Assembly (NCBI GenBank): GCA_973895155.1
Contig: OZ316897.1
Coordinates: forward strand, 2,666,001-2,730,000
Direction: 5' to 3'
DNA from: Marsupella aquatica
Taxonomy: Eukaryota > Marchantiophyta
Length of the DNA stretch: 64,000 nt
In this document: in pieces, positions 20,411-33,215 of the stretch
Layout of the letters: every line of letters begins with the position of its first letter
Numbering within the stretch: position 1 is the first letter of the stretch
Notes under the pieces: model-generated
Database searches by the model: none
The model's input: the letters and a program-made list of their open reading frames with translations, nothing else
Told to the model about the DNA's origin: nothing
Translations under genes and position numbers: made by a program

Positions 20411-21500
20411 TTGCATATCCAAGTGCTCACAAGGTATAGTTTGGAGGTCTTGTTTGGCCCTAATGTGGCGAAGTTGACTTCAACCGAAAGTGCACTTTTT
20501 ATTGATCTTCCTGCAAGTATGGTAAGAATCTGCCTATTTTCTTTGACAGTCAACCATGCCCAGTCTTCGGAGTTTTTTATGCTTATAGAAATGCTCTCTC
20601 AAGCTGATGTGTGTGCACTGCGGTGGGAATGCAGCTTGGTTCATTCTTTATGGTCTGGGTTTAGTTGGCTTTGTCTTCAAGAAGGACATTGCAATGTTTT
20701 CAGAACACTTGGCTGTTGGGCTCTCTGCTGGTCTCATGGGGAGCATCACAACTTACGCTGTCCATGATGCAATGAAATTTGGCAATCATGGTGACTGGCA
20801 GTTGACTTATTTGGTCTACTAATTGGTGCGTATCTCTGCTCTATTGTCAGTTTCGTTCCAAGATAACTCGAAATGGAGCATGAGGATGCTGTTGCAAGCC
20901 TGAGGAAGTCATTTCCAGGTCCCGAAGAGTACTACGAATAATTAGCAATTGATGCTAACAAATCAAGTAGAATCTGGAACACAGTTTGGTTTAATTCGAG
21001 CTATATATGATGATATGTACGTTTTACACTTGCTGAAAGTGGTGGTCTGGCATCTGACAGGAATATACTTGGCCCAAATGTCTCTCGTGGTGGGAGAGGA
21101 CACGGCACGCCTTTTGCACAGAACAATTCAATTTATAAAGGATGAGAGGAGTTGCAAAGGGTTAGAAAAGTGGCATGTGTCTGCACCTAACAATCTCAAT
21201 CGTTGAAATTTGAGCCTCGCCCTGTTCATATTTCTCGGTGGTGGCTTATGGGTAGCATCAGTGGTTCTGACACTGATCGATACAAACTCAACATCGAGAA
21301 CAACTCTTTGGCTAGCTTGTTGGCTTGCTCCACCAGGAGTATGGTTTCGATGGTATTTTGCTCATTTGAATGGACATGGCATCGGACCAAAGCACCACCA
21401 GAAGTGGTTTCCTGTGGGAACATTCTTGGTTAACGTGACAGCTTCTTCCCTTAAAGCTGGTCTGACATCTGTCGATTCTGCTGTAAGTTCTTTCTGTCTC
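20411..21500 (+). pseudogene. FEX: FEX/CrcB-type fluoride channel pseudogene
   Basis: FEX proteins are plasma-membrane fluoride export channels built from two CrcB-like halves. Pieces appear in the right order on the plus strand. First is QVLTRYSLEVLFGPNVAKLT...ALFIDLPASM (about 20417-20522), ending at a GTAAGA donor. Next is FKKDIAMFSEHLAVGLSAGLMGSITTY (about 20670-20760), then GLLIGAYLCSIVSF in a shifted frame. Last is TTLWLACWLAPPGVWFRWYFAHLNGHGIG followed by WFPVGTFLVNV (about 21301-21435). At least two frame changes occur (near 20655 and 20805) plus a stop after SFVPR. The conserved core is present but cannot be translated as one protein. A functional, heavily spliced gene is less likely because the breaks lie inside conserved blocks. 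Confidence 0.6.
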
Positions 21501-21649
21501 GCTCTGAGCTGTGTGCTCGCTCTCTGTGTTCAAAGCCAATGTGTACCAATGAGTTTAGTATCTTTTGGAATACTATTGCACGTTGTGTCTGTAGTAACCT
21601 TTGCAGATATTAGTTGCTCACGGTATTGAAATGCTCAAATGAAGCTGGG

Positions 21650-24600
21650 GACGGAAGGTCTGATACCGAAATAGGGTGCTCCCATAAGGAAAAATGAAAC
21701 AAACATATCTCTCCCTCAACAAATTTATGACATTTCCCTGACGTATGTTTCGTCAAACGTAGGTCGGGAAGTATACTTCCACAGTGGTTGTGGGCGGTAG
21801 TAACCTAAGAGACGCTCGGGGGCTTGAGCACTGTTTTGACCTTCGTTACCGAGATACAGCAGATAGTGCACGAGGGGAGCAATCGGTGGCGATCGTATGC
21901 TTACCCAATCATCTCATTGGCCGTTTCCCTCGTTATTGGAATTCTAATATACGGAGTCCCGGTGTGGTCAAAGGCTGTGTGAATGTGGGCATGTGCAAAT
22001 CGGGCGTTGCCTGGAGTCTTTGAATTGGAACTCAGAAAGTGCCTACCTCCTCTTCTTCACAAGTTTAACAATTTGCAAAGATTTTATAAATGTTCTCTTG
22101 CATTTAGCCTGTTGGTAAGTCTTTTGAACACTGGACAAGTCATATTTGATTTGCTAAAAAAAGTGCTTAATAGGACTCATCAAATGAATCTAAAGGTCAG
22201 ATTAGGTTTATAGATCGATAACACATTTTCTATAGCATATCTTGGGCTGGGGGCACTACACAAAATTGCATATAATTAGTTGTCCTAAAAGAGCCCCTGA
22301 AGGAAGTGTGACTGATTTGTGGGAGTAAGTGTTATTTTGATCCCTTTGGAATCATTAGTGTATTATTAGAACCGGGTGTGTAGAAATGCATGTTATTTTT
22401 AATCTTGTCAAGCTAATAATTATAATCAAAAATTAAAATACACTAAAGGCATTCAAAAATCTAAATTTGGTAAAAGCATTGTTTTTAATATTCAGCTAGG
22501 TATTTAAAATTATATAATATAGGGCACAAGTTTTTTTTAATTAAGTTTATTGGTTTTTTTCACATATTTTAGGTGTTTGCACTAAGTCATTCCCCATGGA
22601 TTTGATATTTTGCTCAAAATTTAAATGCACACAAAGGCCCAAAAATAAATTTATGATGAATAAAAAATGGGGAAAAATCAAATACTCTTTAGGCCAACAC
22701 TAAAAAATTGATTATTGGCTCTCAAGTCAAGTGAGGTCATTCAAATGGCTGTAGGGTGCTTTAGGTACAAGAGTTGTTAAGTATTTTCTTTGCATACCTC
22801 AAGACCAAGAAGTTTTTGCTCAAAAATCACTAGTAAGTGCATGAATGAAACACATAATGTGTCATAAATTGATATGTATCACAATAAGTTCTGCACGCAT
22901 AAAAATATTAATCTATTTTGCATTCTTTTGTAGATTCTTGGTGTGGCCCAGAGTCACCGAACTCGACTACCTTAACACTTAGTTCCGACATTGTTGATTT
23001 TGATGCTGAGCTCCCCTATGGTCCAGGCCTGGAACGGCCATCCAGGGAGGACTTAGCATGGGGAGACTTGTGTGCAATGGGGTGTGGCACTGGCGAAGGC
23101 AAGACGCCAAGCTGGTTGCACACATGCATTCAGGACTTAGACTAGCTGAGGGCTGGTCTGGTCAAGGGGAAGGGCCGGACTCAAGGTCGACCGTCCGGAC
23201 TTTAGGACGGACTTTTATTTCTGAGGGCTTGAGTGAGAGATCCTCTTGGGCCCAAGGCCAATGGATTTCATTCCATGGGCAACGGACGCTTGGGACACGA
23301 GTTGCGGCCCGATCTGGGTTTGGCCAATTGCGGGTCCTGAGCGACGACATGATCTGAGGGCCTAGCTAGGCATGAGCACTGGGTCGGCCCGATCACGACG
23401 GGCTAAGGCACTACACTTACGGACACCTAATTAGAAAGTTATGGGCATCACCATTTGGTGGCACGCCTAGACGTGCAGGTTGGGTCTAGGTGGGGGGCAA
23501 AAATTTGGGGACCAAAGTAGGTCCGGGGGTGGCAGGTCTCCAGAAGTACATACGAGGGGAGTGATGTCTCCCTTGCAAGGTGCTAAGGGCGAGCCAAAGT
23601 CGTGGCCCACACCGGTCGCGACACTAAAAGAAAATACCAAACGGAAACGGCAATAACTTCCCAATGGGAAGTCCATTGGAGAACTTCTTAGGTGCATTGG
23701 AAACCTTGCGAGGAGAACTACATCCTTCTAAGTTCAGTTGTGTTTAAGGATGCCATGGGTTCTTGGGGTTTGCGAGGGCTATCTCACCCGCTTGCCAAAC
23801 CCTGTCAAAACAGTAGCCAAGCCGCGTTCAATCTCCCAAGGGAGCTTGCGTTGGGGAGGCAAGGCCAAGTAAGCCTGGAGGTTGAGTTCCAAGGGCACTT
23901 AATCTCTAGACCATCAGTGGGGCGAGAATCGGGAGTTGGTTGCTAGCATCGGGGCCTTTCTGGTCCCGATGTGTTGGGACAAGCTAAGCTATTTGGGTCA
24001 TGTCGAGCATGTCCTAGGGGCAAGGCGGTCAATTGGATGGATAGGTCCAGGGGGAACCCGGCTGCACCCAAGGAAGGAGCTGTTCTGGATAAATAGTGGG
24101 TGTCGGTTCTGGTTCCGGCTTATGGGATCAAGAGGACCTATCACTGACCTACTTACCAAATGTCTGTTGAGCTTGAGTTAGGATACTAGACTTGGGGAGA
24201 TCTAGATCCTATCGGGTTACTTACCAAAATACTTGGTTGCTTATGCAGATAGTGAGGACCGTTGAGTGATGGTCGTGTTAGGGAGCAAGCATGGCTTCGT
24301 ATGGGAGGGGTCACGGGCAGTGCAAGGGGCATCGAGTTGCTTGCTTGAGGATTTCCGTAGAGGCGTTCGGGCACCAAGGGCACTTAGACGTGGGTGCTGG
24401 GATTGGTGAGGGCGGTGGGTGGCAAGGTCCACCACTCCCAGCACTAGCTTTTATAACTTGCAAAATGCATATGTTTGAGCTCCTTGGTGTCTCCCAACAC
24501 AGCGATAACGTGGAAATTGCATTTTCTCTTTTCATTTAGATACTAGTGTTACAGCTGCACATTTGTGCAAATTGCATTTTAATTCTATTTTAATCTAGGT

Positions 24601-27600
24601 AGTGTTACATGCTCTGCAAGTTTGTGCAGGTTCCTCATCTGGAAAGGACAGTGCACAAGTTGATTTTTTGTAACCTCCAGTAGTTCTTTCCAATAGAGTA
24701 AAAACTGTGTATATGAAAGAGCATTTCATATTTTGGGGAATTTTTGAGTATTAGGGTCACCTCATTAGTTCATCATAGGGGAAGGTCTATGGTTCACAAT
24801 GTATATTTCACCACAAAAGAATGCAGCTGAAAATAGTTCACCTTTTTAATTCCCCACAAGAAAGGGTTTTCAGGTCAAGAGGGTCTAAGGCATGTAAGTT
24901 GTTGGAAAGGTCTGCAATAAATGAACAATCTTGTTAGAGGCCAGGCCCTTCAATAGTGGCACAAACTCAATGTCCGTGCCTTGTACGGCCCATGTTGAAA
25001 CAAGGCACAGATGTTGAGTTGAGACAAAGATCTACAAGTGAGACAAAGATGTCAAGGCGGGTTTAGATGTCAATGTGAGGCAAATGTGTCCAAGTGAGGC
25101 AAAGATGTCGAGTACGGGAAAAGTAGTTCAGGTGAAAAGATGCATAGGAGAGGTAGTGAACCCCCTTTTGGGCTTTGCTGCCTTCAGGCCTGCTTGGGTT
25201 CCCTGTCCATGGGGTTCCCACGGAGTAAAAATTAATATTTATTTATTTTAAAGGTAGAGGTATTGAAATGCATGTGAGGAAAGAAAGCACCGCATTGCAG
25301 AGCCCAAGCAAAACCACGTGAACGGGGGAATTTTTTTTGTTTCATTTTTCTCTTTTGTTATGATTTTCAATCTATAAAGAAATAAATATTATACTCAAAA
25401 AGTTTTTCAAAATATCCAATTTTTTAAACTTCAATTTCAATTATTAAATATTAATTTTTTCAGTTAAGGTTTTTCATCTCTAGCAGGTTTGGGCAAGCTA
25501 AGGGCCTTGGGCAAAGGCAATTGTGATTGAAGGGCGTATGAATTGATCTGACAGTGCCAAAAATATAAATTTTGTACGAAGAGCCAGGACTGGTTCCTGG
25601 TTTTTTTTCTCATTTTGTAAACGGATGATGAACGTTTTTGGCGAGATAGATTATTGTAGTGGTAGTGAAGATGTGGTTTAAGTTAGGGGCACTTTACACG
25701 ACAAGGGTGGCAAGAGTTTAGTATAAATAAACCTGAGCCATTCAACACAAATGGGCAGTTTGATTCCTCTTTACAATACCACGGAGGCACTTTAGAGCTC
25801 TGGAATCTCAATCATATCCCAATCCTACCTGGGAGCTGGGTGGGAGCCACTTGTAAGAATACAGGTGAGAACTTTGCCAAAAGATTGGACCACTTCTAGA
25901 GGAGGTCAAAGTTGTGTCCACTGGATCATGTAGTCATTTCCTTTTCACTTGAGCCCCCCCAAATAACTGAAATTGGTTGTTACTATTTTTTGGCATCTCA
26001 AGTGGGCGTTGGACGAGGCATGGAGATTGACCTCAAATTAGCTCTGTGGCTTGTAAAGTGCAGTTTACATACCAAGTTATATGGTTGTGTTTGGGACTTT
26101 GATTTAACACTCTCTCCCCTGTGATGGGGTCCCTTACTGGATATGGGTATCCCGAGCTATCCCCTACCCTAAGTGTTGCATGCTCTAGAGATGACCATCT
26201 ACTAAGAGTGAATGGTCGTTTGGTTTCAAGGGAAAAAAAAAGATATATAGCATATAGTTCTGCTATGTGGGGCTCAATTGGACTATCATGATCATTTGTG
26301 TTGATTGCCTTTTGTACAAGCCATCTTCCGGGCGGACCTGTGGATTGCATGGCCACCAAATTGCCCTCCTAGCTCGACCCTGTCCACCAGACTCCCCCTC
26401 TGCTTTTGACTTCCCTTTCCAATGTTTTGTATCTTTTCTGTCAACCCTCTTGTGTGCCAACCATTATCACAAGAATGATATGTTATGTATTGCACAAACA
26501 CTGGAGTTCTGCCATCCCTGTTTTTTTTTTCTTTCAACTCTGCTCCCATCTTGTCGTCTTGTGCTGACCAATGTTCTTACCAAGAACATGGAATTTGTGC
26601 AAAACAAGAGCATAAACATATCATAATCAATTTTTTGTTAATTTTCTATTTGCTTTTTGCCTTCCCATTGCATACATTAAACCTTCACTTGTCCTCCCAA
26701 CCCGTCTAACTTATTCATCTTCTTTTCAGCTCTGTTAGTAGTTTTCCCGCTTTCCATCCTCTTTGTACTCATCCAACTCTTGTATTTTCTTTCAGTTGTC
26801 TTCCCATAGTGTCATCTTCTGTCGACAGAACACATCAATAACACAATTTTTGTCAAGCCTCATAGAGCATTGAACTGGTTTACTCTTCATCTATGATCAC
26901 TCTAGCCATGTCATTTCCATCTCTCCATCACAGCTGTCCTAAGGAAAGTGCCAGGTTGGCCAGGAGAATATGTTCCCTGGATCATCAGAGTTGAGTCAAG
27001 CACATTCAAATCATGGTCAGTTTGGGGAACCCCAGGTGTCTGGGTTGTCACAAGTCAGTTCACACTGACCTTTGATCCGGCCCTCAAATCCAGGTCAGCC
27101 AGGTTAACCCCTTGGACAAAAACAATCCAATCTATCTCATGAACAGTGAGACAAATGAGGTTTGAACCTGGGCCTGGGTAACCAGTCTGTAGATACCATT
27201 TGTCGTTCCCTAATGCAGATAAGCCCCAATGGGAACAATCAGCCCCAATGGGTTTGAGATGATAATATTATGGCTAAGAAATGATTAAGTTTTGATGCAT
27301 CTAATGTAGGAGCATAAAAATAACATCATGAAAACCTAAGAAGAACAGCTGAGTATCCTCAATTTAAACTGCACATTAACACAATTTATCAACATTTGAT
27401 CTCATTTGTCAATTTTGTAGAATTTTGATAAAATGTGTTTTTTATTGTGACCATCGTGCACCACCGTCTTTGTTCCAATGATGAATCATATATGTCAATC
27501 GATCAGATCTGATGGGTTTTGTTAGTCATTGTTGTTTTTGAAGTGAACAAATTGATATAAAAAATGACTTATTCTAATCCAGAAAGTTACAAAAGGCTAC

Positions 27601-30600
27601 TTTTTTGTCCCCACTCACATATTAATTTTTGTTTTCTTAAAATTTTTAACAGCATAATGACATAACATGAATGGTTGTGATTGGTTGTGCCTCAAACATT
27701 GCCATATGTGTATGGCAAAAAACTGGTGATGTAGTGCAACACTTGGGAAGAATTTTGACATCACTTGCTATGAGGGCCAAGAAAAAGGATAAATTCTTTC
27801 TGTGAATTTTATAATGACCTGAAATAAACTCCGGATAATCTAAAAGTAAAGAAAGCTTTATGTGGCGTTTAGCTTGGCCTCCGTGACAATTGACTCTGTA
27901 TCCTGATTTGGAACCGGACTGAAAATCTCAAAATCGATTACAAGGCGGCGGCGTACCCAACCTTAAAGACAGCGCTATTTGGGGTCTGGCCTGTTTTACT
28001 CCCGGTTTATTGGGTTTTACTTGACATACAAGTAACGTTCAAGATAAAATAAAATAAAAAGACAGCGCTATTTCAGGGCAGGGAAGCCTCTAGAGCTCCC
28101 ACTTGGCCAGGTTGTACACCAGGACATGAGCCTGATTTGGTGGGGTCCCTAATCGCCTCTAGAATTATCTACAGCTACCCTGCGATTTGGCGTAGCCTGA
28201 ACCAGACAAGTTGCCAAAAGTAAAGGCAGCCATGTGGGAACCAAACACATCTGCTCGAACTCCTATAATCCATTTGTTTGATACGGTGCATGCCTAAACT
28301 AAAAAGGTTGAACTATGAAACAGAAGACACTATGGACATGAGAAACCGCACGAAAAACCTTTTTGTATTCAGATAGCGATTGTTTTTTGTAATCATTTCC
28401 AAAGTACATCCATCCGAGCAATGCTTTCATTAAAATATAGGGAGCTTTATCTTTCCTATTTCGAATGCAAACAAAAATAATTAGAGAATATCACTTATGA
28501 CCTGACTGTTCACGGCCGTAGATCGTCTAGATTTGATTCGATGCAGACGGAGGATCTGTGAGGATAATATACTGGGCCTTCATGCGATATGGTACAGGGC
28601 TCAGCTGTACTATGGTTGCCTGGTACTGTTTCTTCCACCAGTCAGCAACTTATTGCGGTAATCAAGCATAGCACTAAGCGCCGTCTTTGCAGTGGCTTGT
28701 CGTATCTGGAACTCGAGAGCAGAATATGAGAATATATACACTATACAGCTATATTTTACGGTACCGCACGTTAATATCAGCCGGACTTTCCGGTGCCGCA
28801 TTTGTTTTTGGGAGTAGCATATTGTGAAGTTGATGAAAATAAGGCACGGATGGACCTGGTTTGCTATGAAGCAAGGTAACTTTCCAAAGCTTGGGTGGAC
28901 TTGTAAATTGATGAAAATAAAATCAGGATGGACCTAGGGTTTTCTCTGAAGCCATGATGGATTTTCCAAGTTTGGATGGACTAGCACAGAATGAATAGAC
29001 TCTGGTAATAACTTTTTAAGGTTTTGATTGAAACCATGAACGGGCTACTTAGCTTTTGCACACAGTTCAATTTTGTTTTGCCCTGCGGTAAGTTGCTCCT
29101 CATGCCCTACTCCGGGCTTTCTTCATAAAACTGAAGCATCCTTCCCAAATGTGATAATGTTGCTCATGACCAAACTACTTAGAGTGTTCTTCACAAGAGT
29201 AAAACATTCATAGGCAGCTGCATTTTATTGTTTTAACCATTTTTACATTCTTAAACAATGGAGCAAATGATCTCATGAAGATCTCAAACTTTGTGAGGTA
29301 ATAGATTGGGACATCAAAGTGAGTGCTGGAAAATCTGAGACTAAACATGTCCAAATAAGTGCACAAGTTTGCCAAAAACCAACTACTTACAGTTGGTGTG
29401 GGTGACTGGAAAAACTACTCAAGTCCTTAGCAAAAGTGAAACTTCCTGCCAAAGGCTGTTGGTCACTAGAACTAGTGGGGTATTTTGACTTTCTTTCACC
29501 AGACTAAAGGATTGCCCATAGCCTCCCTTTGCAGACCTGGCTACAATCCTCGGGACTGATTTGCCTTCTTAGAGTTGGCCTTTGATGGAGCCCATGTTTC
29601 ACGTACAGTAGTTGACGGCCTGTAGGAAGTATTTTACAATAGGTTACTTAGAGAAAAGGAACATGTAGAACTGGAAGAAGTAAATTGGCGCAGCAAAGGG
29701 GGAGGTACACTATATTCTGGTAGTGCAGGAGCGAGTGAAGAGGTTAGAAGTTCTTCTGGTCTTTCATATTTTGTTGGTTTGCTTTGGTGCAGGTGCTCCA
29801 TGGTTGGAGCATTTCCATTTTGTTTCCCCGGCTCAGTGGATGTGGGGTGACCCGTCGCTCGGTCGCTGGTTGTCCTTTGACCTCTTTTGGCACTATTTGG
29901 GGTTCACGCGTGGGTTTTTATAAAATTAAAAAGTTTGTGAAGATAAAATGGTTGCAATCTTCAAATAGTGCAGAGAATCTGACGTTTGCTTTATACTCTT
30001 CCTGAACTTCAGCCTTGCCTTCTGTCAGGAAACTAGGCATTTTTCTCATCTGGGACTTAGAGAAAAATGCTCCACATCTGCATAGAATAGCCCTCGTCAT
30101 ATGCCAACTACTGTAGAATTGAGAAGGTAAATCAGGAACAGGCCCCACTGGTTATGTAAAGTGAAATGTGACATGCCATTGACAGTTTAGGATGACTTTA
30201 CTAGATGTGGGGGCCCATTGCCTTGGTTTTATTCCCTCTAACCTAAAATCTTGATAGTACAATGAGTGGAATGAGCGGAATGACCTCCAGTTGGCTTTAC
30301 AAGCACTAGGGGCCAAGTAATAAGGTATGGTGTCTATTGATCTTACATGGAAAACAGTGGGCCCAAATAAATGTATATGCGTAGTGCTTATTTTATGTAA
30401 AATTGTAGCCCACCTCCAAAGGTGGTCCAAACATTTACAAACTTTGGTTCCTTTATTCAAGTATTTACATTCATTAAAGTTAGTTTCGAAATATCTCTGG
30501 TATGGGGTGATGTTTAGGACAAGAAGTGGCCATCCAGTTGGCTTTGGTGAGAACAGTCACGTGTTCTGAAGAAACGATTATATTATTTGGATCACCAAGA

Positions 30601-31030
30601 AATCTGGATACATTGTTGCCCTTTATTCCATCAGCCTCAAGGGAGTCCTCATTCTCTTGAGAGTGAAGAAAGCCCTCCGTCCCATCCAGTCCCATCCAGT
30701 CCCAAGTCAAAGTTAGGGTCACCATGAAACCCTAAGGGATGTGATTTTCCCATCAGATTTTGGAGAAGGTTAGACCCTACATGAGAGCCAATGGAATACA
30801 AGCCTTAGTCTACACATCCCAATATCTCATCACAATAAAACTTATTTTCTTGAACTAATAAAGGACATATTACGGGATGGTCATCTCACAAATGTTTCAT
30901 TCTTGGTCTTGTAAGGATCCTTGATGACTTTTACACTATTTTAGAATCTTCAGTTTTAATTCTTATATAATATTGTGATTTGAGAAAAGTATGTAGACTT
31001 GGTGAGTGGAAGTGAAGTTATCATTTGCTG
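21650..31030. other. Long gene-poor region
   Basis: About 9.4 kb without a supported gene. Mostly AT-rich non-coding sequence (22.2-22.9 and 25.2-25.5 kb especially). A GC-richer island at about 22.93-24.45 kb has open stretches on both strands but no recognisable protein, and probably derives from an old repeat. Around 25.02-25.12 kb a unit of about 25 bases with GAGGCAAAGATGTC/GAGACAAAGATGTC recurs four times. No tRNA or rRNA was identified. Confidence 0.5.
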
Positions 31031-31040
31031 CACCACTTGT

Positions 31041-31580
31041 CATTAAGCACAAGAGGCAATCTCGAGGCTGATTAATGCCTATAATCATACTTAGTTGGGC
31101 AGCGGGGTCCTTCGGGCAGTTTTGGGTGACACATTGCCAGAATCGAGTGAGGGACGAGCCTTCACTCGAACCCTGTCCCTCCTGCCTTCCCCCTGTCCAT
31201 GGCGCTTTCACTGATGGCCCTAAGACCCAACTCCCTGTCCCTCCTGCAGCAGCCCGTCGCTGTGATCCCGTCACGACTGCTGCGCCCAAACCCCCCGTTG
31301 CTGCGAACACCCCGTCAATGTATTTACCGTATTTTACATTGTGAAACCCTTTGAACGATTGAGTTTGTGTGGAGGTGCGAGCATTATACGTGCTTAAGGT
31401 TTTAGGGCTGCTTAATCGTCGACGCAATCGGTGCCATCGTTGCAATTTTCTACATTTCAACACAGCTCTGGAGCAAACACATCGGCATCTCAGGCAAGTC
31501 CTTCTTATGATGGCATCCTTGAGCGATGTTAATGCTACCGGTCTCGACCGACATTGTCGTGTTGTTGGTCCAATGCCCGT
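31041..31580 (+). repeat. Left arm of large inverted repeat
   Basis: This stretch is matched in reverse complement by 32669-33206 over almost its full length with scattered substitutions. Matching anchors include ATTAAGCAC, CTGATTAATGCCT, CTTCGGGCAGTTTTGGGTGACAC, the GTCAATGTATTTAC block and TTGGTCCAATGCCCGT at the inner end. It contains no gene I recognise. Confidence 0.85.
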
Positions 31581-32668
31581 GAAGTGTAGAGTGTCAAAGG
31601 AGCCCCCAAACTTGACTTCTACAAACTTATCCACATTAGGAGCAACCCAGAGACTATTGCATGTGTGTTTGTTTACAGTGCCATTCCAGACCGAGGACAA
31701 CAACAATGCATGGACAACCTTCAACATAATACAATGGACAAAGTATATGAACGACAAAGTATATAAACTTTATAAAACAATTTTCCGGATTCATCATGAG
31801 GTGCTGGCATGAACAGCGGCCTCCGTTACAAAAAAACGTTGATCTTCCAATCATCTCGATACATCAGCCAATGTATAGTCTACTGTTTTGGCTGACGGGA
31901 GGAATACATATCTAGTGATGCACTGAAGGCATTTGCTAGCCTCTTCACAATGGACAACATATTCCCACTGTCCTCTACTTCCTCGCTTTCCTTGCTATGT
32001 TGGCTTCCTGATTCATGTTCTATTGCACTAGACCCTTTGGGAGATTTGCGTCATCAAATTTGAACCACTCTTGTATGAAGTGCCATGCTTTGAGGTCATG
32101 GATTCCGGAGTGTCATGCTTGAAGGTCGATCACTGCGAAGTCACGGGTAATGGCAATGTAGGATGAAGGACCCGTGGTGGAGTGTTATACGCAGCAGGAA
32201 CCGGAGTTTTAGATGGAAGGACCCTTGCTGGAGGGCTCCATTGGGCACCACGCCTTGGCGTCAACGAAGGCTGCCACGTATGAGTGACAGCCTGAATGCT
32301 GCGAGTGGAAATCAGTTCGAGCTCCTGAATATGAATTACTCCGCATTGCACCCTAATTGTGACATTGCATATAGGCAAGCCCTTAGTAGCTTCGTGGACA
32401 AACAAGAATTGGTCCACAGAGTCCATAGCTGCCAATTCCAGTGCAGAAACCTGCAGTAGGTTGCTCGCAGTGTCGTCAGACAAAAAGACCTGAAAACAAA
32501 ACATTTGTATAAAGTTTCCATTCCCAACAGAATCATGGACACACAGCTTAAATGAGCCGGCCCTTCAATTGACACCTAACATATTCCCATGGGGGTCCTC
32601 TCGATGCATCCATGATATGTGAATTTCCTGGGGAACGGATTGGCTGCCTCAAAATTAAGGATTGTGAC
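31581..32668 (-). other. Spacer of the inverted repeat with a possible captured exon
   Basis: Within the spacer, a minus-strand open stretch at about 32489-32130 follows a TTTGTTTTCAG acceptor and encodes VFLSDDTASNLLQVSALELAAMD...; I do not recognise it. The remainder is unassigned. An exon-like stretch between large inverted arms would fit a gene-fragment-carrying transposable element. Confidence 0.35.
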
Positions 32669-33206
32669 GGGCATTGGACCAACGACATGACAATGTCGAT
32701 CGAGAACGGCAGCATTAACATCGCTCAAGGATGCCATCATAAGAAGGACATGCCTAAGACGCTGATGTGTCTGCTCCAGAGCTGTGTTGAAATGTAGGAA
32801 ATTGCAACAATGGCACCGATTGTGTCGACGATTAAGCAGCCCTAAACCTTAAGCATGTATAATGCTCACACCTCCGCGCAAACTCAATCGTTCAAAGGGC
32901 TTCACAATGTAAAATACAGTAAATACATTGACGGGGTGTTTGCAGTGACGGGGGGTTTGGGCGCAGCAGTCGCGACGGGATCGCAACGACGGGCTGCTGT
33001 GGGAGGGACAGGGAGTTGGGTCTTAGGGCCATCGGCGAAAGCGCCAGGGACAGGGCGAATCTGGGAGGGACAGGGTTCAAGTGAAGGCTCGTCCCACACT
33101 CGATTCTGGCGACGTGTCACCCAAAACTGCCCGAAGGGCTCAACTGCCCGACTAAATATGATTAGAGGCATTAATCAGCCTTGAGATTGACTCTCGTGCT
33201 TAATCA
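32669..33206 (-). repeat. Right arm of large inverted repeat
   Basis: Reverse complement of 31041-31580. The two arms would form a long hairpin of about 540 bp if transcribed through the 1.1-kb spacer. No clear target-site duplication was seen outside the arms. Confidence 0.85.
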
Positions 33207-33215
33207 CTTGTCCTT

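Noticed and set aside
22918-24540. Open frames on both strands in the GC-richer island
   Set aside because: Overlapping frames on both strands, no conserved motifs, no splice-linked partners; likely an old repeat.
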